Of a DNA stretch of 40,683 nucleotides, positions 8,531 to 15,980 are shown piece by piece. The stretch covers positions 1 through 40,683 of the forward strand of contig JABDJX010000128.1 of the NCBI GenBank assembly GCA_013003245.1, given 5' to 3'. A program made the translations under genes and the position numbers. This DNA comes from Silicimonas sp. (GTDB lineage Bacteria; Pseudomonadota; Alphaproteobacteria; Rhodobacterales; Rhodobacteraceae). The notes beneath the pieces are model-generated. The model had not been told where the DNA came from. It saw nothing but the letters and a program-made list of their open reading frames with translations, and did not search any database. Numbering within the stretch: the stretch's first letter is position 1; each line of letters begins with the position of its first letter.

Positions 8531-9534
8531 CAGCCAAAGACATCCTCGACCACGCGCGCGACGCGGGTACCAGAGCCCGCCTCGTCCAAAGGATCACGGC
8601 GCAGGCGGTGGCGCAAGGCAAGCGGGGCCGCGGCCTGAATGTGGGTGCGGGCGACGGCTGTGTCATCTCGAAAGGCAGCGTGCGCGCGCGCCGCTTTAAG
8701 CAGCGTAAGTTCGCCGCGCAGGCCGTCGGCGCCCAGCTTCAGGCAAAGTGCTGCCACGTCGTGCAGCACATTGTCCGGGGTTTTGAGTTTCTTGAGCGCC
8801 TTGCGGGCCTTGATGATGCGGTCGCGGATTGCTGCGTCTTCGGCCTGCCAACGCAGCATGAAAGCGGCGTGGTCGTTTTCAAATCCATCGCGGCGCTTGA
8901 TGACCTCAACACGTTCGCTGATCTCGGTTGGAGAGGCGACTTCGACCGAAAGCCCAAAGCGATCAAGGAGTTGCGGGCGCAATTCGCCTTCTTCGGGGTT
9001 GCCGGAGCCGACAAGAACAAAACGGGCGGGATGGCGAATGGAAAGGCCGTCGCGTTCGACCACGTTTTCGCCGGATTGGGCCACATCCAGCAGCAAATCA
9101 ACGATGTGGTCTTCGAGCAGGTTAACCTCGTCGATATAGAGATATCCACGGTTTGCCTTGGCCAGAAGACCGGGTTGAAACGCCTTTTCGCCATTCACAA
9201 GCGCGCGCTCGATATCCAGCGCACCGGTCACGCGGTCTTCGGTCGCCCCCAGTGGCAGGTCGACGACGGGCGTTGGGATTTTGTGGGTGGATTTCTTGGT
9301 GGTTGTGGCCCAATCGGGGCTTTCGCCCACGCGCTCTGCATTGACAGGGCACCCACGCACGGCGGTGATTTCTGGCAGAAGGGCAGCCAGCGCACGGACC
9401 GCGGTGGATTTGCCGGTGCCGCGATCGCCAAAGACCAGGACGCCGCCGATAGACGGGTCGATGGCCGTGAGGATCATCGCGGTTTTCATCTCGTTCTGAC
9501 CAACGATGGCGGAAAAGGGGAATGCGTCTTTCAT
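8530..9534 (-). CDS. bchI: magnesium chelatase ATPase subunit I
   Basis: BchI is the AAA+ motor of Mg chelatase. From the start chosen it is 334 residues, the usual family length. Visible motifs are Walker A GDRGTGKST (about 37-45), Walker B GYLYIDEVNLL, sensor-1 FVLVGSGNPEEG and the arginine-finger region LLDRFGLSVEV. The ATG at 9534 is preceded by GGAGA and overlaps the crtA stop (ATGA). A start 13 codons upstream would lie inside crtA and has no family support. It is transcribed with crtA, bchD and bchO. Confidence 0.97.
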   Translation of the reverse strand: MKDAFPFSAIVGQNEMKTAMILTAIDPSIGGVLVFGDRGTGKSTAVRALAALLPEITAVRGCPVNAERVGESPDWATTTKKSTHKIPTPVVDLPLGATEDRVTGALDIERALVNGEKAFQPGLLAKANRGYLYIDEVNLLEDHIVDLLLDVAQSGENVVERDGLSIRHPARFVLVGSGNPEEGELRPQLLDRFGLSVEVASPTEISERVEVIKRRDGFENDHAAFMLRWQAEDAAIRDRIIKARKALKKLKTPDNVLHDVAALCLKLGADGLRGELTLLKAARAHAAFRDDTAVARTHIQAAAPLALRHRLRRDPLDEAGSGTRVARVVEDVFG

Positions 9535-10247
9535 TGGGTCTCCAGTGCGGCGAGCGGCGAGGTGCCGTTCCATGTGCCGCTGTCTGATTGCACGGCGAAC
9601 CGGGCGTAGAGTTCTTCACGAAACCAGCCTTCGCTGCGGACAGCCTTGATCGCTTCGGCATGGTGCCCGGTGCGGGCAAACCCGGCCATCTTCTCAGCGT
9701 CAGGCCAGATTGAAAAGGTCACCTGGTGCAGCCAGGGCACTTCGCCGATACCGATTTTGAAAACGACATTGGGATCGCGTCCGATGGTGTTTGAGATATT
9801 CGGCACCCGTCGCCAAAAGCGCATCAGGATCGACGGCTTGATCGTGGCGCGGGTGAGAGCGGCCAGCGGGCCAGTTTGAGATGTTTCGTACGCAATAAAC
9901 GGCTCGGCGCCCGACCAGTTGCCGCGTGCGGACGTGGGTGTCAGAAAAACGGTCCAGTCTTCGCTGGCCTTCGCGCGGTAGCGGTTGAAGACAGCTTCGT
10001 GCGTCACGCGTTTTTGCGCAGTTTCCATATCGGGCCACGTGGCCAAAACCGCGTAGACGGCAGTGTTGGGAACCGGCGTGAAGCCTTCGCCCGTGCCGCT
10101 GCCGCAAAGCTTCCAGAACTGAATGTCGGGGACTTTGGCCATTGAGAATCGGGCCCGTCCCATCATCCATAGCGCCCAAAGCCGCGCGGAAGGGCGCGAA
10201 AAGCGGAAGAAAGACAGGCTGACTGTCTGCTGATTTGGCTCCGTCAC
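9531..10247 (-). CDS. crtA: spheroidene monooxygenase
   Basis: CrtA (238 residues) adds the keto group at C-2 that converts spheroidene to spheroidenone in the presence of oxygen. The protein shows the family landmarks LSFFRFSRPSARLWALWMMG, FWKLCGSGTGEGFTP, PNTAVYAVLATW, ATIKP and HQVTFSIWPDAEKM. It is the first gene of the leftward block and is coupled to bchI by an ATGA overlap. Three PpsR-type sites lie just upstream in the 121 bases shared with crtI. Its presence predicts ketolated, reddish carotenoids in aerated cells. Confidence 0.94.
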   Translation of the reverse strand: MTEPNQQTVSLSFFRFSRPSARLWALWMMGRARFSMAKVPDIQFWKLCGSGTGEGFTPVPNTAVYAVLATWPDMETAQKRVTHEAVFNRYRAKASEDWTVFLTPTSARGNWSGAEPFIAYETSQTGPLAALTRATIKPSILMRFWRRVPNISNTIGRDPNVVFKIGIGEVPWLHQVTFSIWPDAEKMAGFARTGHHAEAIKAVRSEGWFREELYARFAVQSDSGTWNGTSPLAALETQ

Positions 10248-10265
10248 GGGCGGCTACTCCGATAC

Positions 10266-10283
10266 TGTAAGGTTAGATTGACA
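10266..10283. promoter_or_regulatory. PpsR/CrtJ operator, crtA-crtI region, site 1
   Basis: This is an exact TGT-N12-ACA match (TGTAAGGTTAGATTGACA), 18 bases upstream of the crtA start codon and about 85 bases before crtI. The right half contains TTGACA, which could serve as a -35 element toward crtI, so binding would block transcription. ppsR is encoded in the same window. Confidence 0.8.
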
Positions 10284-10313
10284 TAAAGTGCCCCGCTTGG
10301 AAAGAGATTGGTG

Positions 10314-10331
10314 TGTTTTCGCTTTGAAACA
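10314..10331. promoter_or_regulatory. PpsR/CrtJ operator, crtA-crtI region, site 2
   Basis: A second exact TGT-N12-ACA match (TGTTTTCGCTTTGAAACA) is centred 48 bases from site 1. PpsR/CrtJ proteins are known to bind paired sites cooperatively. Confidence 0.7.
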
Positions 10332-10342
10332 GACAATTAAGT

Positions 10343-10360
10343 TGTCAACTTTGATTGACG
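10343..10360. promoter_or_regulatory. Degenerate PpsR/CrtJ operator, crtA-crtI region, site 3
   Basis: The sequence TGTCAACTTTGATTGACG matches TGT-N12-ACA except for the last base. It lies 9 bases before the preferred crtI start, so occupancy would also cover the crtI ribosome-binding region. The core CAACTTTGATTG resembles the other sites in this window. Confidence 0.55.
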
Positions 10361-10368
10361 CTTCTACC

Positions 10369-11919
10369 ATGCCTTTTATGAACGCCGCCGCTCCTCTTCT
10401 TGCCAGTGGCCAGACCGCGCTCGTTATCGGCGCAGGTCTTGGCGGGCTTGCGGCTGCGATGCGGCTGGGGGCCAAGGGCTATCAGGTCACGGTCTTGGAC
10501 CGACTTGACCGTGCCGGTGGGCGCGGCTCGTCGATTGCGCAAGACGGTCACCGATTTGATCTGGGCCCGACGATTGTTACCGTTCCGCACGTGTTTGAAG
10601 AGCTTTGGGCGGCGTGCGGACGTGATTTTCATGCCGACGTTGATTTGCGCGCGCTTGATCCGTTCTATGAGATCAGGTGGCCTGATGGCTCAAGCTATAA
10701 TGCCACGGGCGATATCGCACGGCTGGCGCTTGAAGTTGCGCGCTTGAATCCCTCTGATGTGAATGGTTTCCACCGGTTCCTGCGCGACAGTGAAGAACGC
10801 TATGAGTTCGGGTTTGAAAACCTTGGGCGGCGGTCAATGCACAAGCTGTGGGACCTGATCAAGGTTCTGCCAACCTTTGCGATGCTGCGGGCGGATCGTT
10901 CGGTTTATGCCCATGTTGCACGCCGCGTGAAGGATCCCCGATTGCGGATGGCGTTGTCATTTCATCCGCTCTTTATTGGCGGTGACCCGACGCGGGTGAC
11001 GTCGATCTATGCGCTGGTGAACCACTTGGAATCGCAGTTTGGTGTGCACTACGCGATGGGCGGGGTGCAGGCGATTGCCGATGCAATGGCAGGTGTTGTG
11101 CGCAGCCAGGGCGGGTTGGTGCGCCTTGGGGCGGAAGTTGATGAGATTGTCATTGAGAACGGTATTTCCAAAGGCGTGCGCCTGACCAATGGTGAGATGC
11201 TGCGCGCTGATGTGACCGTGAGCAATGCGGACGCCGGGCATACCTACACCCGGCTTTTGCGCAATCACAAGCGGCAGCGATGGACGGACAAAAAGCTGGG
11301 CTCGCGCCGGTGGTCGATGGGGCTTTACGTTTGGTATTTCGGTACAAAGGGCACAGCGGGCAAGTGGCGCGATGTCGGGCACCACACCATTCTGAACGGG
11401 CCACGGTTTCGCGGGTTGTTGAAAGACATCTTCCGCAAAGGTGTGCTGGCCGACGACATGAGCCTTTATATTCACCGCCCTTCCGTGACCGATCCGGGTG
11501 TTGCTCCTGAGGGTGATGATACGTTTTATGTGCTCTCGCCCGTGCCACATCTGGGGCACGCAAATCCGGTGGATTGGGATGCGATGGAAGAGACATATCG
11601 CAAGCGCGTGGCGGAAAACCTGCAATCGGTTATCCCGGGCTTTGAAAGGCACATCAGCACGCAGGTGACTTTTACGCCAAAGACCTTTCGCGACAGGTAT
11701 CTGTCGCCCTTGGGAGCGGGGTTTTCAATTGAGCCGCGCATTTTGCAGAGCGCTTGGTTTCGCCCTCACAACGTCTCGGAAGAGGCCAACGGGCTTTATC
11801 TGGTTGGTGCGGGCACACATCCCGGCGCAGGGCTTCCCGGCGTTATTTCCAGTGCCGAAGTGCTGGGGCAACTGGTGCCGGATGCGATACCTGTTGCAGA
11901 GAAAGTGGCAGCTGAATGA
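10369..11919 (+). CDS. crtI: phytoene desaturase
   Basis: CrtI introduces double bonds into phytoene to give neurosporene or lycopene. The protein (516 residues from ATG 10369) has the FAD-binding ALVIGAGLGGLAAAMRLGAK near residues 17-36, then DRAGGRGSS and FDLGPTIVT. The C-terminal GLYLVGAGTHPGAGLPGVI is the second flavin signature of the family. In-frame ATG 10378 is also possible. A GTG at 10288 would put two operators inside the gene, so I reject it. It is the first gene of crtI-crtB-tspO and overlaps crtB by ATGA. Confidence 0.96.
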   Translation: MPFMNAAAPLLASGQTALVIGAGLGGLAAAMRLGAKGYQVTVLDRLDRAGGRGSSIAQDGHRFDLGPTIVTVPHVFEELWAACGRDFHADVDLRALDPFYEIRWPDGSSYNATGDIARLALEVARLNPSDVNGFHRFLRDSEERYEFGFENLGRRSMHKLWDLIKVLPTFAMLRADRSVYAHVARRVKDPRLRMALSFHPLFIGGDPTRVTSIYALVNHLESQFGVHYAMGGVQAIADAMAGVVRSQGGLVRLGAEVDEIVIENGISKGVRLTNGEMLRADVTVSNADAGHTYTRLLRNHKRQRWTDKKLGSRRWSMGLYVWYFGTKGTAGKWRDVGHHTILNGPRFRGLLKDIFRKGVLADDMSLYIHRPSVTDPGVAPEGDDTFYVLSPVPHLGHANPVDWDAMEETYRKRVAENLQSVIPGFERHISTQVTFTPKTFRDRYLSPLGAGFSIEPRILQSAWFRPHNVSEEANGLYLVGAGTHPGAGLPGVISSAEVLGQLVPDAIPVAEKVAAE

Positions 11920-12941
11920 TGCACGCAGACGATCTGGCGCACTGCAAGGCAGTGATCAAAACGGGCTCATTGTCATTTCACGCAGCCTCAAAGCTTTTGC
12001 CTGCACGCGTGCGGGACCCGGCCTTGGCGCTTTATGCGTTTTGCCGCCTTGCTGACGATGAAGTCGATGAGGGTCAGGAAAAGGCGCACGCAGTTCTGGA
12101 GCTGAGTGACCGGCTGGATCTGGCGTATGCAGGACGGCCGCGCAATGCACCGGAAGATCGCGCTTTTGCTGCCATCATTGAAGAGTTCGATATGCCGCGT
12201 GCTTTGCCAGAAGCTCTGCTTGAAGGGCTGGCCTGGGATGCGCAGGAGCGTCGGTATGAGACGCTGTCTGATGTGCGCCGGTATTCGGCCCGCGTCGCTG
12301 CTGCCGTTGGCGCGATGATGTGCGTGCTGATGCGGGTGCGCGATGCTGACGCGCTAGCGCGCGCCTGTGATCTGGGCGTGGCGATGCAACTGACCAATAT
12401 TGCGCGCGACGTAGGCGAAGACGCGCGTGCTGGCCGGATTTACGTGCCGCTGGAGTGGCTGGACGAGGCTGGATTGACGCCCGGGGCGCTGCTGGCGAGC
12501 AAGACAGCCAACCCCGAAGTGCGCCGCATGGTGCGCAGGCTTTTGGCTGAGGCACGGCGGCTTTATCTGCGCTCGGAGGCGGGCGTGCCTGCCTTGCCGG
12601 TTGGCGCGCGCACAGGCATATATGCTGCGCGGTATATCTATGCCGGGATCGGAGGCGCGCTGGAACGCAGCAAACATGACTCGATTACCCGGCGTGCGCG
12701 CACTACGACCACGCAAAAAATCGGCTGGATGGCGCGATCCATGGTGCGTGCTGGTGGATCACTTGTGGTGCCGCGCTCTCCGGTGCTTTTTGCGCGGCCC
12801 CTGGACGAAGTACGGTTTTTGGTTGATGCAGCCGCTGATCAGCAGGTGCGGGAACTTGGACGCACAGGTGCCCTTTTGGGCGTGCTTGCTGACTTGAAGA
12901 CGCGCGATGTTGCTGCCAATGCAGCACGGCAGACCCTGTGA
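11916..12941 (+). CDS. crtB: phytoene synthase
   Basis: CrtB condenses two geranylgeranyl diphosphates into phytoene. The 341-residue protein has both Mg-binding acidic motifs: AFCRLADDEVDEG (about 41-53) and AMQLTNIARDVGEDARAGRIYVP at about 160-180, of which ARDVGEDA is the core. The start overlaps the crtI stop by four bases (ATGATG; the second ATG at 11919 is an equal candidate). The C-terminus overlaps the tspO start by one base. Confidence 0.96.
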   Translation: MMHADDLAHCKAVIKTGSLSFHAASKLLPARVRDPALALYAFCRLADDEVDEGQEKAHAVLELSDRLDLAYAGRPRNAPEDRAFAAIIEEFDMPRALPEALLEGLAWDAQERRYETLSDVRRYSARVAAAVGAMMCVLMRVRDADALARACDLGVAMQLTNIARDVGEDARAGRIYVPLEWLDEAGLTPGALLASKTANPEVRRMVRRLLAEARRLYLRSEAGVPALPVGARTGIYAARYIYAGIGGALERSKHDSITRRARTTTTQKIGWMARSMVRAGGSLVVPRSPVLFARPLDEVRFLVDAAADQQVRELGRTGALLGVLADLKTRDVAANAARQTL

Positions 12942-13417
12942 TGGACCTGTTTCTTTTTGGAATATTCTTCGTGACATGTGGTGCGGCGGGGGCCACCGGT
13001 GCCATGTTTCCACCTGGCCCCTGGTACGAGACGCTCAAAAAGCCGTCCTGGGTGCCGCCGAACTGGGTTTTTCCGGTGGTGTGGTCGTCGATCTATATCC
13101 TGATCTCTTTCGCGGGCGCACGGGCCGCCGCATTGGACGGCAGCGGCCTGGCGCTGGCTTTTTGGGCGATGCAAGCGGGGTTCAGCACACTTTGGACACC
13201 GGTTTTCTTTGGGCTGCGTCGTTTTCGGGCCGCAGTGGTTGTGATCGTGATCCTTTGGCTTTCAGTTTTCGGTGCGACACTCACGCATTTTCAACTGGAT
13301 CTATGGGCGGGTTTGGCCTTTGTGCCTTACCTTATTTGGGTGAGTGTGGCGGGGGCGTTGAACGTGGCGATGGTGCGGCTTAATCCCGATGTCGAGGCCG
13401 TGCAGCCGGGGCACTAG
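12941..13417 (+). CDS. tspO: TspO/MBR family tryptophan-rich sensory protein
   Basis: TspO (CrtK) is a five-helix membrane protein that binds porphyrins. In Rhodobacter sphaeroides it is reported to down-regulate photosynthesis genes under oxygen. The 158-residue sequence has five hydrophobic segments and the family signatures GPWYETLKKPSWVPPNWVFP, VWSSIYILI and GFSTLWTPVFFGL. Its position after crtI-crtB is the conserved one. ATG 12941 shares a base with the crtB stop; a GTG one codon earlier is equivalent. Confidence 0.95.
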   Translation: MDLFLFGIFFVTCGAAGATGAMFPPGPWYETLKKPSWVPPNWVFPVVWSSIYILISFAGARAAALDGSGLALAFWAMQAGFSTLWTPVFFGLRRFRAAVVVIVILWLSVFGATLTHFQLDLWAGLAFVPYLIWVSVAGALNVAMVRLNPDVEAVQPGH

Positions 13418-13453
13418 ATTACTGTATTGCGCCGGGCTTTGCCCGTCGCGGTG

Positions 13454-13490
13454 CCGGGGGCGCCGCCCCCGGACCCCCGGGATATTTATG
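13454..13490 (+). terminator. GC-rich hairpin between the convergent tspO and crtC genes
   Basis: CCGGGGG and CCCCCGG form a 7-bp stem with a 5-base loop, followed by ACCCCCGGGATATTTAT. It sits in the 85-base gap between convergent genes, so it probably ends transcription from both sides, although the T-run is poor. Very similar C-rich blocks followed by GGGATATTT occur, as I remember, in many Rhodobacteraceae intergenic regions. Confidence 0.55.
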
Positions 13491-13502
13491 AGCCAATAAT
13501 GG

Positions 13503-14717
13503 TCAGAAGCGCCATTGCGCACGGCGTGGAACACGCACGGCGAGCAATGGTTTTATCAGGGGTGAGGCGAAGCGGTTGAGGTCGAGCGCTTCGTGCACGC
13601 CTGTGAGGTGCGCGCCGTCGATTGTGGTTTCCACCACCGAACGACAGTAAAAAGGTGCGTCCAGCATGGGCTTGATCTGACGGGCTTTGGTGCCCGGGTC
13701 GGTGCGTGTCTCGCGGCGCACAGTCCAGGCCGAGCGTTTGAAGGGTGCGCGGGCAGGGGCGTCAACGTGGCGGGCATTTCCCTCTGCATCAAAGCCAATG
13801 GCGGCGTCGAGCTGCGTGCCGTCGCGGCGCTCAGCATCGTAGAAGCTAAGTGCGCCGTCTTTTGATGGAAAGCGGCCCCAACTCCAGTAGCTGAAGTCCT
13901 GCTCAAGAGCGCGGGTGCCGAAGTTTGCATCGAAGTAGCCGTGTCCTTCCCACTGCCAGCCCGACCGGTCAATATCGACGCTGATTGTTGAGATCGGGGC
14001 GAATGGGCGCCAGATGTGTGCATCGTCTTGCGTCAGGGGGAGTTCGACTCCTGTGATCGCTGCAGGCGTGACAGTGATGGTGCCTTTGATGCGGTTGATC
14101 AGCGGTGGCGACGAGATCTCGTTGATCGAGATGACCAGCTTGCTGCCCGTCCAGTGCATTGAGGAGGGGCCGACCTCAAGCGTGTCTTCGCTTTGGCGCA
14201 GCGCTTGGGTGCCGCGGTCTGTCATGGTGAAGCGTCCGCCACGCCCATAAGTGGCCACGTTGATGCAGCAGTTGTTTTGAGGGTTCTTTCGGCCAGACCA
14301 TGCGTACCAGGGCGAAAAGACCGAGCCTATAAAGCCGATGACGGAGACGGCTTTGGTGCCGTCATGGCTGATCCCGTCGACGTACCACCAGGCGTATCCG
14401 TTGGGACCAATTTGGACTGAGAAGTTCGGTCGGCCATGATCGCCGCGACCGCGTGCCGGGCGGAGAGTGTCGCCATGGGTACGCCCGCTCCCGGGTGTGC
14501 GCCCCCCCCGGTCAGATAGAGACCCGGTACTCTGGTGCGAGCCGTCGGGCGCTTGAAGGCCGCAGTCATGCCCGCCGGACTTCGCCCGTAAAGTGCTCCC
14601 TGACTGGCCGGAAACATCTGGTCGAAGTCCGCTGGCATGGTCAGGGCGTCGGCTTTCGGGATTGGATCGAATGTCAGCCCGAATTGGCGCAGGCGTTGAA
14701 GGATATATGTCAGACAT
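13503..14717 (-). CDS. crtC: hydroxyneurosporene synthase (carotenoid 1,2-hydratase)
   Basis: CrtC adds water across the C-1,2 double bond of neurosporene-type carotenoids. The family-like part begins about base 14425 with PNFSVQIGPNGYAWWYVDG and continues through VIGFIGSVFSPWYAWSG, NCCINVATYG, FTMTDRG and FDANFGTRALEQDFSYWSWGR. This gives about 307 residues. The frame stays open upstream to ATG 14717, but those 97 or so residues lie entirely inside crtD and look like out-of-frame translation. No ATG, GTG, TTG or CTG occurs in frame between 14717 and the conserved core; the first after it is a GTG in the NVATYG segment, too far in. The true start is therefore unresolved: an ATT/ATC codon, an extended protein, or a frameshift from crtD. 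The long overlap with crtD is also known in Rhodobacter. Confidence 0.85.
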   Translation of the reverse strand: MSDIYPSTPAPIRADIRSNPESRRPDHASGLRPDVSGQSGSTLRAKSGGHDCGLQAPDGSHQSTGSLSDRGGRTPGSGRTHGDTLRPARGRGDHGRPNFSVQIGPNGYAWWYVDGISHDGTKAVSVIGFIGSVFSPWYAWSGRKNPQNNCCINVATYGRGGRFTMTDRGTQALRQSEDTLEVGPSSMHWTGSKLVISINEISSPPLINRIKGTITVTPAAITGVELPLTQDDAHIWRPFAPISTISVDIDRSGWQWEGHGYFDANFGTRALEQDFSYWSWGRFPSKDGALSFYDAERRDGTQLDAAIGFDAEGNARHVDAPARAPFKRSAWTVRRETRTDPGTKARQIKPMLDAPFYCRSVVETTIDGAHLTGVHEALDLNRFASPLIKPLLAVRVPRRAQWRF

Positions 14718-15886
14718 GCGTGTTTTTCCTGGACGGTTTGGGTCAGCCCTGCGGGGGCGTTCAGAATGATCTCGAAGCGTTCTTCTGTGGTGTTCGGGTG
14801 GATGCAGCCTTGGTCTTCGGCGCAGACATAAAGCGTGGCGTCTGTGGGCAGTCTGCCTTCGTGCAATGCGTCGAATTCGGCGTTGGGCGTATCCCCAAAA
14901 AAGACAGTGTGATGTGCCAAGGACGGGCCTGTTGCGCGCGCGGCAAAGGACAGGACAGCGGCGGAGAGGCTGCGCGGTTCGACCGATTTTTGCGCGACGG
15001 CGCTCTTCAAATCTGCGCCAAGCGCACCCGTTTGCAAGGCGCGCGGATCACCGTTGAAGACGATCTGATTGGCAGTGAAGGTTTCATATTGGGTGTTTAC
15101 GACAAAATCTGCGCCCTCTTTTTTGACGTCTTGAACATCGGTGCCGTAAAGGAACGATGCGCCTCGCCTGGTCGCCAAAGCCTCTATTGCGCGTGGCAGT
15201 GTGTGAAAGCCGCCCTCAACGCGCCAGACGCCTGCGGCCTCGGCATGGGCGATCAGTGACAGGATCGCGGGGCTGCCTTTGGGGGAGCCGCCTACGTAGG
15301 TGGCGTATCGCCCAAAGAGCTGTGCAAGACGCGGGTCTTTGAAGTGGCGTGACAAGGCGCGGTCGAGGCTCATGTGCGGGGTCATGTCCTTGATCAGGCC
15401 GGTGCGCGAAAGGACCTTTGCAGTGAGGGTTGCCATCGATGGAGTTGCAGCCTGCATCATCGGCGCGTCGAATGCCTTGAAAAGCCGTTCGGACAGTTTG
15501 GCGAATCGCGCATAGTCTCGTGCGGCGTCATCGCCAAGTGCTTGGGTGATATTGGCAATGCTTTGAGATATGTCGGGCATCAGATCAAGGCATGTTCCGT
15601 CGCGCCAGTAGTGACGCGCCAGTGTTGGAAGCGGGTGCAATGTGACATGGTCAGAGAGCTGTTCGCCGACATCCGCGAAAAGCTGATCGAAGACGTGTTT
15701 CATCGTCAGCACGGTGGGCCCAGCGTCAACGGGGCCTGCGCTCGACGGCACGGTGCGGATTTTCCCGCCGGGCGTTGCGTGCCGCTCTAACACGCGCACC
15801 GACAAGCCGGCATGGGCCAGCCTTAGCGCAGTCGCAAGACCGCCAATACCTGCGCCAATCACAATGACATCGCTATTGAGACTCAT
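14327..15886 (-). CDS. crtD: methoxyneurosporene/hydroxyneurosporene 3,4-desaturase
   Basis: CrtD desaturates the C-3,4 position of the hydroxylated or methoxylated carotenoid. The protein (519 residues) begins DVIVIGAGIGGLATALRLAHAG, the FAD-binding motif, followed by GGKIRTV and VDAGPTVLTM. The C-terminal GLYLTGGGAHPGAGVPMATL is the conserved second flavin motif. The tail after it (about 40 residues) is coded in the region overlapping crtC. I chose ATG 15886 because MSLNSDVIVIGAG is the normal N-terminus; a start 17 codons upstream would run close to the operator. It is divergent from crtE, with two PpsR sites between them. Confidence 0.94.
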   Translation of the reverse strand: MSLNSDVIVIGAGIGGLATALRLAHAGLSVRVLERHATPGGKIRTVPSSAGPVDAGPTVLTMKHVFDQLFADVGEQLSDHVTLHPLPTLARHYWRDGTCLDLMPDISQSIANITQALGDDAARDYARFAKLSERLFKAFDAPMMQAATPSMATLTAKVLSRTGLIKDMTPHMSLDRALSRHFKDPRLAQLFGRYATYVGGSPKGSPAILSLIAHAEAAGVWRVEGGFHTLPRAIEALATRRGASFLYGTDVQDVKKEGADFVVNTQYETFTANQIVFNGDPRALQTGALGADLKSAVAQKSVEPRSLSAAVLSFAARATGPSLAHHTVFFGDTPNAEFDALHEGRLPTDATLYVCAEDQGCIHPNTTEERFEIILNAPAGLTQTVQEKHACLTYILQRLRQFGLTFDPIPKADALTMPADFDQMFPASQGALYGRSPAGMTAAFKRPTARTRVPGLYLTGGGAHPGAGVPMATLSARHAVAAIMADRTSQSKLVPTDTPGGTSTGSAMTAPKPSPSSAL

Positions 15887-15916
15887 GCAGCCAATTGTTG
15901 ACTTAGAAACCAAAAC

Positions 15917-15934
15917 TGTCCAGTTTGATTTACA
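15917..15934. promoter_or_regulatory. PpsR/CrtJ operator, crtD-crtE region, site 1
   Basis: An exact TGT-N12-ACA match (TGTCCAGTTTGATTTACA) lies about 30 bases upstream of the crtD ATG. The core CAGTTTGATT resembles the other operators here. Confidence 0.82.
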
Positions 15935-15940
15935 CATGGC

Positions 15941-15958
15941 TGTCTGATAGGTTGGACA
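15941..15958. promoter_or_regulatory. PpsR/CrtJ operator, crtD-crtE region, site 2
   Basis: A second exact match (TGTCTGATAGGTTGGACA) has its centre 24 bases from site 1, a tandem arrangement suited to cooperative binding. It lies 22 bases before the crtE ATG; TTATAT follows at 15961 and an AGGAG ribosome site at 15971-15975. Confidence 0.82.
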
Positions 15959-15980
15959 AGTTATATATTCAGGAGCGCTT

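Noticed and set aside
8608-9609. 333-codon open frame on the plus strand
   Set aside because: It is the antisense of bchI, whose protein motifs are unmistakable; the translation resembles no family and reflects the high GC codon pattern.
14453-15259. 268-codon open frame on the plus strand
   Set aside because: It is antisense to crtD; crtD carries both flavin motifs in the opposite strand.
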